Below are positions 54,864 to 63,888 of a DNA stretch of 64,000 nt, piece after piece; positions within the stretch are counted from its first letter, which is position 1, and every line of letters starts with the position of its first letter. The stretch is from Geoanaerobacter pelophilus (lineage in GTDB: Bacteria > Desulfobacterota > Desulfuromonadia > Geobacterales > DSM-12255). The notes beneath the pieces are model-generated. The model was not told the DNA's origin. It ran no database searches and saw only the letters and a program-made list of their open reading frames with translations. The stretch lies in NCBI RefSeq assembly GCF_018476885.1, contig NZ_JAHCVJ010000003.1, forward strand, positions 1 through 64,000, in the 5' to 3' direction. The position numbers and the translations under genes were made by a program.

Positions 54864-56148
54864 ACTCAACGAGATGCTCAGCCAGAGCAATTCCTACGTT
54901 CTGGAGATGCTGTCCGACCTGGGCAAGAACCTGTTCTTTCCCAAGGGAATACTGACCCAGTCGGCCGAAGCCAAAGAGAAAGCCCATAAATTCAACGCTA
55001 CCATTGGGATCGCCACCGAAAAAGGCGGCCCGATGTACCTCCAGTGCATCCAGGACAAGCTCACCGCCTGGGACCCGAAGGACATCTACCCCTATGCACC
55101 GCCGGCCGGCAAGCCGGAACTGCGTTCGCTGTGGCGGGAGAAGCAGTTGCGCGAGAACCCGAGCCAGCAGGGTAAGCACTTCAGCAACCCGATCGTTACC
55201 AACGCCCTTACCCACGGCCTCTCCATTGTCGCCGACATGTTCGTCGATCGGGGAGACCACGTGATCCTGCCGGACATGCTCTGGGGAAACTACAATCTCA
55301 CCTTCGGCACCTGCTCCGGTGCCGTCATGAAAAAATTCCCGACCTTCACCGTGGCCGGTGGCTATGACGTGGACGCCTTCAAGGCCGAATTAAAGAACAG
55401 CGCCGAAGAAAAAGGGAAAGCCATTGTCATCCTTAACTTCCCCAACAATCCGAGCGGCTACACCCCGACTGTTGCCGAGGGTAACGCTATCGTCGCCGCC
55501 ATCAAAGAGGTCGCTGAGGCTGGCTGCAACATCGTTGCGGTAACCGACGACGCCTACTTCGGCCTCTTTTACGAGGACAGCCTGAAGGAGTCGCTCTTCG
55601 GCAAGCTGGCCAACCTCCACCCGCGCATTCTGGCGGTCAAGCTGGACGGCGCCACCAAAGAGGAGTTTGTCTGGGGCTTCCGCACCGGCTTCATCACCTT
55701 TGCCGACGGCAACAGCTTTGAGAACGAGCGGGTCATGACCGCCCTGGAGAAGAAGGCGATGGGGATCATCCGCGCCCGGATCTCCAACTGCCCTCACCCT
55801 TCCCAGACCTTTGCCATCGAGGCGCTCCGCTCCCCGAAATTCCTTGAGCAGAAGGAAGAGAAGTTCCAGGTGCTGAAAGGGCGAGCCCTCAAGGTCAAAG
55901 AGGTCCTCAACAGCGGCAAGTACGACTCTGCCTGGACCTACTACCCATTCAATTCCGGTTACTTCATGTGCCTCAAGCTGAAAACCGTCGATGCCGAGAA
56001 GCTGCGGGTTCACATCCTCGATAAGTATGGCGTTGGCGGCATCTCCATCGGCAAGACCGACCTGCGAATCGCCTTCTCCTGCATAGAGGAGAAAGACATC
56101 CCTGAACTGTTCGACATCATTTACCAGGGAGTTCAGGATCTGGCCTGA
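54844..56148 (+). CDS. PLP-dependent class I/II aminotransferase
   Basis: 434 residues, fold type I. It has NFPNNPSGYTP (PLP pyridine contact) and DDAYFGLF, and the Schiff-base Lys is probably in GATKEEFVWGFRTGF. ATG 54844 has AAGGAGA upstream; an in-frame start at 54799 lies inside coaD. The amino-acid substrate cannot be told from sequence. Confidence 0.85.
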   Translation: MNPLAVELNEMLSQSNSYVLEMLSDLGKNLFFPKGILTQSAEAKEKAHKFNATIGIATEKGGPMYLQCIQDKLTAWDPKDIYPYAPPAGKPELRSLWREKQLRENPSQQGKHFSNPIVTNALTHGLSIVADMFVDRGDHVILPDMLWGNYNLTFGTCSGAVMKKFPTFTVAGGYDVDAFKAELKNSAEEKGKAIVILNFPNNPSGYTPTVAEGNAIVAAIKEVAEAGCNIVAVTDDAYFGLFYEDSLKESLFGKLANLHPRILAVKLDGATKEEFVWGFRTGFITFADGNSFENERVMTALEKKAMGIIRARISNCPHPSQTFAIEALRSPKFLEQKEEKFQVLKGRALKVKEVLNSGKYDSAWTYYPFNSGYFMCLKLKTVDAEKLRVHILDKYGVGGISIGKTDLRIAFSCIEEKDIPELFDIIYQGVQDLA

Positions 56149-56166
56149 TCATCCCGCCGTAACCAA

Positions 56167-56189
56167 GGGGGGCAGTGGCAGCGCCCCCC
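56167..56189 (+). terminator. hairpin after the aminotransferase gene
   Basis: GGGGGGC / GCCCCCC stem followed by TACTTTATC, which is not a clean T-run. It may be a weak terminator or a REP-like hairpin. Confidence 0.45.
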
Positions 56190-56234
56190 TACTTTATCAG
56201 TTTTTTAACTGGCGAAACCCGCAACGGAGGTTCC

Positions 56235-56429
56235 ATGATCACCAAAGACATGATCATCGGCGACATTATTCGCTCCTTCCCCGCGACCATTCCAGTCTTT
56301 GCCAAATACAAGCTGGACTGCTACGAGTGCCAGATCGCCGACCTTGAAACGCTGGAGCATGGTGCCGGAGTCCACAAAATCAGCGTTGACGACCTTCTTG
56401 CAGAACTGAACCGGAACGCAGCTTCTTAA
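56235..56429 (+). CDS. DUF1858 domain protein (paralog)
   Basis: 64 residues, MITKDMIIGDIIRSFPATIPVFAKYKL, then DCYECQIADLETLEHGA with a CxxC pair. CGGAGG precedes ATG 56235. Same family as 6902-7105. A PilZ-like gene starts three bases after its stop. Confidence 0.85.
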   Translation: MITKDMIIGDIIRSFPATIPVFAKYKLDCYECQIADLETLEHGAGVHKISVDDLLAELNRNAAS

Positions 56430-56432
56430 CTC

Positions 56433-57458
56433 ATGACTGAGCAACTACTTGAATACGAGCAATACTTCCTCCCTCAGCAAGCCATAAGGGTTGCCCTGAT
56501 TGCAGAGTCTCATACCCTACCGGAACAATCCGGGACCGTCTCAGCACTTTCCGGAGACCTGATAAAAGTCTTCCTCGACTCTCAGTTGCCCATCGCAGAT
56601 CACCGCGATACGGCAGAGTATCTTCTTGAGCTGCGCTCTGTCCATTTGGGCAGTGCTTTTCGTTGCAGGGCCTTGCTGGTAAGCGACGCATCGGAATTGA
56701 TCGTTCAGCTGCGACTGGTCGGCAATGTCATTTTTGAAGAGTTGCGTGAGTATTTCAGGATCGATACCTATATCCCGCTGCGCTATATACCAATGCCTGA
56801 CCGGGACGAAAAAACCATTCTCCGGCAATGGATGGAACTTTCGGATTATCATGCCCAACGGGCAAACAAACCCGCCAGCTTCCTTTACAGTGGCGGCCAT
56901 GAAACACCGACGCCTCGGGACTCGAACTTTTTTACGCCGCTTGAATACTCGACACCGGTCGCCGCCAACATCAGTGGCGGGGGACTGAGAACCAACCTTC
57001 CCGAACATCTGCAACCTGGGTGTAAGGCGATTCTAGAAATGTACCTCCCCGGCGCTCCGTCAAAGGTTGTCGATGTCATCGGCGAGGTCCTGCCATCGGC
57101 ATTCGTCCATTCAGAGGACGGAGGACGGACCTTTTCCACGCCGTTCAAGTTCACCCATATCAATGAAAGCGATCGCGATGCGATCATCAATCATATCCAC
57201 AAGGTCCAGCAGAGACAGATCAGGCAAATTTCCGAAGATATGCCGACAGAGTACCAGACGGCACCTGAGATTCATCTCTCAACAAGAGCAAAAGCAAAAC
57301 GCATCTTAATCAGAGTCCTAGCAATAGCAGCTTCGCTTGTTGTTTTCACCCTTCTCTTCAACCTTTATAAACACAGAGGTAAATCGGAAATAGGCATCAT
57401 TTTCGAGAAGGGCCTGCAGCTGTATATCGACAAGATCTCTTCCAGAAACAGGGAATAA
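56433..57458 (+). CDS. PilZ-like protein with C-terminal membrane anchor
   Basis: 341 residues. The centre has LREYFRIDTYIPLRY (like YcgR-type linker/PilZ starts) and VAANISGGGLRTNL, resembling the PilZ DxSxxG segment but with N in place of D. The arginine motif is partial, so c-di-GMP binding is uncertain. A single hydrophobic helix is at about 291-312, then a basic tail. Start ATG 56433. Confidence 0.65.
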   Translation: MTEQLLEYEQYFLPQQAIRVALIAESHTLPEQSGTVSALSGDLIKVFLDSQLPIADHRDTAEYLLELRSVHLGSAFRCRALLVSDASELIVQLRLVGNVIFEELREYFRIDTYIPLRYIPMPDRDEKTILRQWMELSDYHAQRANKPASFLYSGGHETPTPRDSNFFTPLEYSTPVAANISGGGLRTNLPEHLQPGCKAILEMYLPGAPSKVVDVIGEVLPSAFVHSEDGGRTFSTPFKFTHINESDRDAIINHIHKVQQRQIRQISEDMPTEYQTAPEIHLSTRAKAKRILIRVLAIAASLVVFTLLFNLYKHRGKSEIGIIFEKGLQLYIDKISSRNRE

Positions 57459-57465
57459 ATCGTTT

Positions 57466-58362
57466 TTATTGCCCCCCTACTCCGGCCATTTCATAATTGA
57501 CACTCATGCCGATCTCTTCCCGCACCAAGTTGCTGATACGGGACGCGGACTCTTCCACCAGCATGTCAAGCAGCAGCTTTTTCTTCTTCGGCGGATGGAT
57601 CACCTCTGGTTCACCTTTAATGCCTGCCAGCCTGCCGGCCTCCTCTATTGCATCCTGAAGAGAGCCGAGGCGATCGACAAGCTTGACGGCAAGGGCCTGT
57701 TCGCCGGAGAAGATTCGACCATCGGCGATTGCCTTCACCTGATCAACCGGTAGATTGCGCCCCTCGGCAACTGCCTTGACAAACTGGCCATGGGTACTGT
57801 CTATCACCCCCTGCAGCAGCGCCTTCTCCTCATCGGTCATGGGTCGAACCGGCGAACCGGAGTCCTTGTATTTGCCGGTCTTCAAGGTAAAGGCCTTCAT
57901 CCCGATCTTGTCCATCAATCCTTCCACATTGGAAAACTTCATCAGCACGCCGATACTGCCGGTGATCGTACCCGGGTTGGCATAAATGACCGAAGCAGGG
58001 GCAGATATATAATAACCGCCTGAGGCAGCAAGGCTACCCATTGACACGACGACCTTTTTCTTTTTGCTGAGCTTCTTGACCTCTTGGTAAATCTCCTGCG
58101 AAGGGCCCACTACCCCGCCAGGCGAATCGACCCTGAGAACGACTGCCTTGACATCATCGTCACGGCCAAAGTCATGGAGCTGCTTTACCGTATCCTGGGA
58201 ATCAAGGATGATCCCTTTGACCTCCACCACCCCTATGCCGCTGCCCTTGACCAATTTGGCGTCACTACCAAAAAATTGGGTGGCAATAACCAGACACCCC
58301 ACCAACATCAGGACAAAGCCGATGGTAATGCCGATAGCGATCCAAAGCCATTTATTATTCAT
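57466..58362 (-). CDS. sppA: signal peptide peptidase SppA (S49 family, short type)
   Basis: 298 residues. An N-terminal membrane segment (about 3-29), catalytic Ser in GSLAASGGYYIS and a Lys nearby in MKAFTLKTGKYKDSGSP. It degrades cleaved signal peptides at the periplasmic face. AAAGGAC precedes ATG. Convergent with the PilZ-like gene (seven bases between). Confidence 0.95.
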   Translation of the reverse strand: MNNKWLWIAIGITIGFVLMLVGCLVIATQFFGSDAKLVKGSGIGVVEVKGIILDSQDTVKQLHDFGRDDDVKAVVLRVDSPGGVVGPSQEIYQEVKKLSKKKKVVVSMGSLAASGGYYISAPASVIYANPGTITGSIGVLMKFSNVEGLMDKIGMKAFTLKTGKYKDSGSPVRPMTDEEKALLQGVIDSTHGQFVKAVAEGRNLPVDQVKAIADGRIFSGEQALAVKLVDRLGSLQDAIEEAGRLAGIKGEPEVIHPPKKKKLLLDMLVEESASRISNLVREEIGMSVNYEMAGVGGQ

Positions 58363-58444
58363 ATTAAGTCCTTTGCCAATTGCCTGCTAAAATCCTGTCA
58401 ATGCTTGCTTGACGCCCTTTAATGTTCTCTGCTATCGTTAGTTC

Positions 58445-58918
58445 ATGAAATGCATCGTGTTCTCAGATACCCACGGGAATTACCCGCTGGCAATCGAGGT
58501 TTTAACCCACGCAGCTCCGGCTGACATGATTTTCCACCTTGGAGATGAAGCCGAGGATGCCAGCATGATTGAAAGCATCTGCCAGACAAAGGTCCAGAAA
58601 GTAGCTGGGAATTGCGACCCTCCCGGGAAATTCCCCAGAGAGATCAGCATGTTCGTCGAAGAAACGAAGGTGCTTTTGACCCACGGCGACCGCTACCATG
58701 TCAAGTCAGGACTTGCGAAACTGGTTGAGCGCGCTGTTGCAGTGGAAGCGAACCTGGTCCTTTACGGACATACCCACCAGGCGTCGATCGAGAGAATAAA
58801 TGACATCCTTTTTGTCAATCCCGGTTCTTTACTGAGAGGTTCCAGCAGCAAAAGCTATGCAGTTCTCAAGATCGAAGCTCATCACGTTGAGGCACAGATC
58901 GTTATGCTGGAAGAATAG
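58445..58918 (+). CDS. YfcE-type metallophosphoesterase
   Basis: 157 residues. Metal-site motifs FSDTHGNY (residues 6-13), GDEAED, GNCD, THGD and GHTHQ. These are single-domain calcineurin-like phosphodiesterases; the substrate is unknown. Start ATG 58445. Confidence 0.9.
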   Translation: MKCIVFSDTHGNYPLAIEVLTHAAPADMIFHLGDEAEDASMIESICQTKVQKVAGNCDPPGKFPREISMFVEETKVLLTHGDRYHVKSGLAKLVERAVAVEANLVLYGHTHQASIERINDILFVNPGSLLRGSSSKSYAVLKIEAHHVEAQIVMLEE

Positions 58919-58929
58919 AAAAATTCCCT

Positions 58930-59322
58930 TCAGCACCCGCAACCGCAATTATGGCACACCCGGCGGTTGTGCTCCTCCGGGGCGATGGTTTCCGGTGCAA
59001 AGGCAACCCGGTGCAGAGCCCTTCGGATATCCTCTTTCAGGTCCAGATTCTGACTCTTGCCGATGATATGGCCAACGCACTGGCTGGTGATCCCGTCAGC
59101 AGGAGATGACACCCGGACAGAGTTCAACAGATCCGCATAACTGTTAATATCAATAGTTACCGAATGGTTGGTGGAACGGGCCAAACCAATGTCAAACCGC
59201 CCGAGTTCTGATTCCAGTTCGGAGAAAAAACTCGCAAAGTCATCCGTATCAACATCTACTTTCCAGTCGGGGCGTAGGTGATTCTGCCCGAAAAAAGTCA
59301 CTGTAAGCTTCTTGCCGCTCAT
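58930..59322 (-). CDS. hypothetical protein with cysteine-rich tail
   Basis: 130 residues, no signal peptide. The C-terminus ends RRVCHNCGCGC, five cysteines in ten residues, likely a metal site or surface thiol. The body (VTFFGQNHLRPDWKVDVDTDDFASFFSEL) is unrecognised. GAGGAA precedes ATG 59322. It follows the receiver gene by 21 bases. Confidence 0.7.
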   Translation of the reverse strand: MSGKKLTVTFFGQNHLRPDWKVDVDTDDFASFFSELESELGRFDIGLARSTNHSVTIDINSYADLLNSVRVSSPADGITSQCVGHIIGKSQNLDLKEDIRRALHRVAFAPETIAPEEHNRRVCHNCGCGC

Positions 59323-59343
59323 TTCCTCGATTACCTCATGTAA

Positions 59344-59754
59344 CTATTTTGATTTTGCATCAACGTCCTGGCGTGCTTCAGCCTTGCGGTTAAGCGAGCT
59401 GAATACCATCTCCAGCACTGCCTTCTGCTTTACTTCAAATTTGTTAAGTACGGCAAGGCAGGTGCCTAATGGGAAATTTGCATGAAGATAGTCCGAATCC
59501 CTCCCGGAAAGAATAACAATCCGTTTTGGATCCATGCCGGTCTCTACAGCAAAATTGAAGAGTTTGGCGCCATCAATATCCGGCATCTCGAGGTCAAGTA
59601 CCAGCAGGTCCAATCCCCCTTCTTTGATGATACTCAGGGCACTGACCGGCTTCGAGCATGTTACCAACTCAAGCAAAGGATAATTCTCACTGACAAATGC
59701 GCCGAGGAGATCCAGAAATACCGGGTCATCATCGACAATAAGGATCTTTCCCAT
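59344..59754 (-). CDS. single-domain response regulator
   Basis: 136 residues, receiver only: IVDDDPVF (6-13), phosphoacceptor D54 in LVLDLEMPD, Ser in ILSGRDSD, Lys in LNKFE. Then a charged tail (about 115-136). It may relay a signal for the porin-cytochrome operon upstream, from which it is 22 bases. No histidine kinase lies next to it. Confidence 0.88.
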   Translation of the reverse strand: MGKILIVDDDPVFLDLLGAFVSENYPLLELVTCSKPVSALSIIKEGGLDLLVLDLEMPDIDGAKLFNFAVETGMDPKRIVILSGRDSDYLHANFPLGTCLAVLNKFEVKQKAVLEMVFSSLNRKAEARQDVDAKSK

Positions 59755-59776
59755 ATGTTAACTCGTCATAACCTAG

Positions 59777-60751
59777 CTATTTAATGATCTTGGTGGCTAC
59801 GTTCAACACTTGGATAGGGACGTGGAGATCAAGTGCGCGGGCTGTTTTCATATTGATAATCAGATCGACTTTCTTTGGGGCCACAATAGGGATAATGGCG
59901 GGCTTTCTGCCGGCTATCACTTTTGCCGCGAGATCTGCAGCCTGATGTCCCATCTCTCCCGGGTGCGCCTCAAGCGATACCAATGCGCCCCTCTCACCAC
60001 CATCAGGCACTTGGGTAATAATCGGCACCCTGTGGTCCATGGAACGTCGGATAACCTTGTCTATCTGCCGGCCAACCATGGATGATTCTGTTACATAAAG
60101 CAGATCCACCTGGGGAAGAAGGGAAGACAGGGCTTGTTCCAGCATCGCAGGACTGTCTACATTGCTCTCAACTACAGAGAACCGGTTTTGTGCCGCCAGG
60201 CGCTTGAGTTCTTTCAACTGGACTACGGAGCCTACTTCACGTGAGGTGAACAAAACTCCTACCTGCCTGAACTGCTTGAACTCCTGCGCAGTCTTGATCA
60301 AAGTGGAGAGAGGGACCTTGGAACTTACTCCTGTAGCATTATTACCGGGAGCAGAGAGGCTCTTGGCGATCCCTGTCTCAAGCGGTGCATAGACATCAAC
60401 AAAGACGATTGGGATATCGTGCGACTCCTGAAGAGCTGCCAAAGCAGCCGGAGCACCAAAAGCCACAATTATGTTAGCACCGATCGCATTAAACTTCCTG
60501 ATGGCGTTTGACCAGGAAATCGGGTCCGGGTTGGGGATCTGGGTTACTAATTCAATAGTGGTCTGGTCATAGCCTTTGGCAGCCATTGCGCGGACAAAAG
60601 CCTTGTGGGCGTTACGGTAGCGAGGTTGATCACTGGACAAAACCGAAGCGATAATCAGACTAGCAGACTTGGCCGTTGTTGCAGGGAACACTGCAACAGA
60701 CAAGAGCACCGAAAAAGCTAAAACAAGTTTTAGGAATAAGGAGTAGTTCAT
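59777..60751 (-). CDS. ABC-type periplasmic binding protein (ABC_sub_bind / DUF534 family)
   Basis: About 324 residues. Signal peptide (NYSLFLKLVLAFSVLLSVAVFPATTAKSA region), then the two-lobed binding-protein fold with ANIIVAFGAPAALAAL and PIVFVDVYAPLETG. No permease or ATPase gene is adjacent. ATG 60751 overlaps the MtrB-like stop (TAATG), so translation is coupled. Confidence 0.85.
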   Translation of the reverse strand: MNYSLFLKLVLAFSVLLSVAVFPATTAKSASLIIASVLSSDQPRYRNAHKAFVRAMAAKGYDQTTIELVTQIPNPDPISWSNAIRKFNAIGANIIVAFGAPAALAALQESHDIPIVFVDVYAPLETGIAKSLSAPGNNATGVSSKVPLSTLIKTAQEFKQFRQVGVLFTSREVGSVVQLKELKRLAAQNRFSVVESNVDSPAMLEQALSSLLPQVDLLYVTESSMVGRQIDKVIRRSMDHRVPIITQVPDGGERGALVSLEAHPGEMGHQAADLAAKVIAGRKPAIIPIVAPKKVDLIINMKTARALDLHVPIQVLNVATKIIK

Positions 60752-62883
60752 TACCACTTTGCCGTCAAACTGGTTGTTACTGAATGGACCGAACCGTCAT
60801 ACAACGAATTATAATCGTCATGGTATGTGCGATAACGGTAGTCTACGCCACAGGCAATATTCTTATACAATTGATAATCAACCTTGAAACTCACTGAATC
60901 CTCGACCGACTTCAGGGCTGAGATCGCTTTTACCCCTGAGGCATCTACGTTTTGCGTGGATGTCGGATCGAACTCGGCGTTAGATCTCACTTGCTGGAAA
61001 GCAAGTGCTGTACCTAGTTTTTCCATGGGCCGTAACGCAATGGTAATGCCATAAAGCAGAGATTGGGCGGTGTAGTTGGACGCTGTTGCGGTGTTAAGAT
61101 TGGAGGTTGAGGCAAAAAGGGTCTCTTGATCGGCTGTTGACCGAAGCAGGCCGGCGGTTCCGGTAAGAGATAATCGCCCATCAAAGAGATTACCCCATGC
61201 CGAGGCAGTAGCGCTGATCTGCCTTTTCTCACGGTAAACCGGCACCGGATCAAAATTCGGAGTTTGCAAGTCGAGCCTTCTGATAGCAGAGCTGTCATTG
61301 GTATCATGGCTGATCTGGTAGTTTGTCGAAAAGCCGTATCTGTCTTTCAGAGAGTAAATCGCGATAACTTGCCCGTCGTGACGCTCACCAAAGGAAATCC
61401 CGTACTCAGGCTGATTGACTGAGGTAAAGCTGTAGCGCGCCTTGAGGCGTAAATTTTTGAACGGCTTACTTAATACAGTCAGGGTACCTTTATGACGTGC
61501 CGAGTTCGACGGCAGAGAAATGCCGGACAGTTTCCCGACCGGTTCCCAACTGTCGGTGCCGTCGCGATGGCTATACTCTCCCCGATATTCACCTTTGATG
61601 GTGAGATCGGTAACCGGTCGGAACGAGAGAATGGCAGAGATCACGTTCTTTTGTGTGCCGATCCCGGTGTTTGCAACAATGTTATTGCCGGGGTTCGGGG
61701 TAGTAAATCCAGAGGCAGAGATGACGGCAGTCTCGCGGTCGATCTCCTGGTGACGAAAGCGAAGCGCCAGAGAGAGTTCCTTGTAGGGGGTATAGACAAG
61801 ATCTCCGGCTGCAGTCTGCAAGGTATCGGTGAGGCCGTTGACGCCAGACAGTTGCGACAGAGACGAACGGTTTTGGCGCTGGGCAATGGTATATGCAGCA
61901 GCAGCAACAAGGCCGCCGGTCTGTTCGGTATGGATTTTAACACTATGGGCCAGGTACCTGCTGGATGGGACTTCGTCGTGCTGATAGCTGCCTGCTGCCC
62001 GCTGATAGTAACTTGGCTGTAATACGTCTTGCCGGGCGACAAAGGTAGCTACCGGCGTGCCGCCATGATCACTGAACTGGCGCACCGTGAAATCATAGAT
62101 CAGGTCAATCGGCCCAATGTGGGCATCAAAACCGAGTTTTCCCTCATGCGTTTCCTGATCGATTCTGCGGCGGGTTGCAGTAAGCGTGTTACTGGCCCCC
62201 ACCGGGAAAAAGGCAAGATCGGCAAACCTGAGCTGCGTATCCCCTTCCTTGATAATTCGCCAATACTGCAGGTTCAGATGGATCGGGTAGGTCCCCATGC
62301 GGGCCCGCAAGGAAGCGAGGTCCTGCTCGACTCGGATGCCTAATCTGCCGGAATCCTGCTGGGCTACGGTGTAAAAAGCCGGCACTGTCAGGACAAAACG
62401 GTCCAGATTGTGATAAAGCGAATCGCTGCGCAATTGAATACGATAAGCGCCCATGTAGTCATAGGCGAGATTGGCATAATAGTCGTTATCTGACAGGAAT
62501 TCGCCATCTACGATGAATTTGTGGTCGCGGCCAAGGATGCTGTTCAATAGGCTAAAGGTTGGCCCGGAATGGAGAGACTCATATTCGGCAGCACGTCCAC
62601 CGTAACCGTCAAAACTCATGAAACGGTATCCTGCCGAAGCCATCAGGCTTTTATGGGTCTCAACCTTGGTCTCGGAAACAGGCAGCTCAATCTCTTCCAT
62701 TGCTGTAGTTTCGGTTGCTTCCAAGGACACGGGTAACGGCTGTTCCATGACAATCACATCATCCTCAGGCAGAGCTGAGTCAGCTGCCGGAGCAGCGATT
62801 GCACTGGCTGTCAGAACACCCGTGAAACATGAGAACAGTGCTGCAGCAAGAATAAAACGTGGCACGTTAATGCTCCTTACCAT
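60751..62883 (-). CDS. MtrB/PioB-type outer-membrane beta-barrel
   Basis: 710 residues. Signal peptide (about 1-30, AIAAPAAD). The rest is a run of alternating amphipathic beta strands with aromatic residues at ends (SAGYRFMSF, FIVDGEFLSD...), ending in SLTAKW, a typical C-terminal barrel strand. With the decaheme gene 18 bases upstream, this fits a porin-cytochrome conduit that moves electrons across the outer membrane. The CxxC seen near the N-terminus of Shewanella MtrB is absent. Confidence 0.85.
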   Translation of the reverse strand: MVRSINVPRFILAAALFSCFTGVLTASAIAAPAADSALPEDDVIVMEQPLPVSLEATETTAMEEIELPVSETKVETHKSLMASAGYRFMSFDGYGGRAAEYESLHSGPTFSLLNSILGRDHKFIVDGEFLSDNDYYANLAYDYMGAYRIQLRSDSLYHNLDRFVLTVPAFYTVAQQDSGRLGIRVEQDLASLRARMGTYPIHLNLQYWRIIKEGDTQLRFADLAFFPVGASNTLTATRRRIDQETHEGKLGFDAHIGPIDLIYDFTVRQFSDHGGTPVATFVARQDVLQPSYYQRAAGSYQHDEVPSSRYLAHSVKIHTEQTGGLVAAAAYTIAQRQNRSSLSQLSGVNGLTDTLQTAAGDLVYTPYKELSLALRFRHQEIDRETAVISASGFTTPNPGNNIVANTGIGTQKNVISAILSFRPVTDLTIKGEYRGEYSHRDGTDSWEPVGKLSGISLPSNSARHKGTLTVLSKPFKNLRLKARYSFTSVNQPEYGISFGERHDGQVIAIYSLKDRYGFSTNYQISHDTNDSSAIRRLDLQTPNFDPVPVYREKRQISATASAWGNLFDGRLSLTGTAGLLRSTADQETLFASTSNLNTATASNYTAQSLLYGITIALRPMEKLGTALAFQQVRSNAEFDPTSTQNVDASGVKAISALKSVEDSVSFKVDYQLYKNIACGVDYRYRTYHDDYNSLYDGSVHSVTTSLTAKW

Positions 62884-62901
62884 GTTGACGCGAGTTGTTC
62901 A

Positions 62902-63888
62902 CTAACGCAGTGATCCCGGGCTTAATTCAGCCGGAACCGGCGTGTCACTGCCATGCACCTGGGAATGACAATCAGTGCAGCGATTCACAAACAGTTGCTT
63001 TACCCCATTTGTATTGTTTATAGCGTGGCCGCCGTGACACTGAAGGCAGAGAAACGGCATGGCGGCAGAAAGCATGGCATTGTTGGAAGACCCATGGGGA
63101 GTGTGGCAGTTACTACAATTTTCGGTAACGTCGCCGTGCTCGAAGGCAAAAGGCCCCTGTTTCTCCATGTGACAACGGGTGCAGGTATCTTTCGGCGTGG
63201 CGCCCTTCAACTGGTGATCCTGAAGGGAGCCATGAACCTCATGGCAATCAACGCACGCCATCTTTTTTTCACGTAGCGGGTGATGAGAAAAGAGGTTATT
63301 TTCAATTTTAACATTGGGATGACAGCTGTAGCAGAGTTCCGCCATCGCCTCATGGCTCACCTTCTGTTGCGGCCCGGAATGCAGTTTGTGGCAATCAAAG
63401 CAACTGACATCGTTCATGGCATGCGGGCTTGCGTTCCACAAGGCAAGAACCGGCGTTGACGCCGCGGTATGGCACTTCAAACAGAGCAGAGACTGGGCCT
63501 GAGGAGGAAGATTCATGATGTCGAGGAATTTAGTGGTATCGCATTTCTTTTTTTCGGCGTCATTTTTTTCCGGGTCGTCATCAAGCTGCTCGATAGCAAG
63601 GCTTCCCGGGCCATGGCAGGACTCGCAGTTTACCAGGGGCAGGCCGGTTTCCGGCTTGATCTGCTCGCCGTGGATGCTGTGCCGGAAATCATCGGTAATC
63701 TTGTCATGCTTGTGGCACTTTGCCACACAGTTGTCAGTACCGACATACTCTGCATCGAGACGCCCGACTATCAACCTTTCGTATTCCCTGACCGGCAACA
63801 AGGGCTTGCTCTCCTTGATCCCGGCACAAGCGGTAACCAGACCGATCGTAATTAAAAATACAATTATCGACTGCGACAATTGGCGCAC
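62902..63888 (-). CDS. DmsE/MtrA-family decaheme c-type cytochrome lipoprotein
   Basis: 328 residues. Signal peptide with lipobox VTAC (C21). Nine CxxCH motifs are clear (CESCH, CLKCH, CFDCH, CYSCH, CVDCH, CTRCH, CSNCH, CLQCH, CTDCH). The first site is CVAKCH, with three residues between the cysteines, so a tenth heme is likely but atypical. Other family features: CESCHGPGSL, SHHPLREKKM and the end CTDCHSQVHGSDTP. It hands periplasmic electrons to the MtrB-like barrel. GTG 63888 has GGGAGGG eight bases upstream. Confidence 0.92.
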   Translation of the reverse strand: MRQLSQSIIVFLITIGLVTACAGIKESKPLLPVREYERLIVGRLDAEYVGTDNCVAKCHKHDKITDDFRHSIHGEQIKPETGLPLVNCESCHGPGSLAIEQLDDDPEKNDAEKKKCDTTKFLDIMNLPPQAQSLLCLKCHTAASTPVLALWNASPHAMNDVSCFDCHKLHSGPQQKVSHEAMAELCYSCHPNVKIENNLFSHHPLREKKMACVDCHEVHGSLQDHQLKGATPKDTCTRCHMEKQGPFAFEHGDVTENCSNCHTPHGSSNNAMLSAAMPFLCLQCHGGHAINNTNGVKQLFVNRCTDCHSQVHGSDTPVPAELSPGSLR

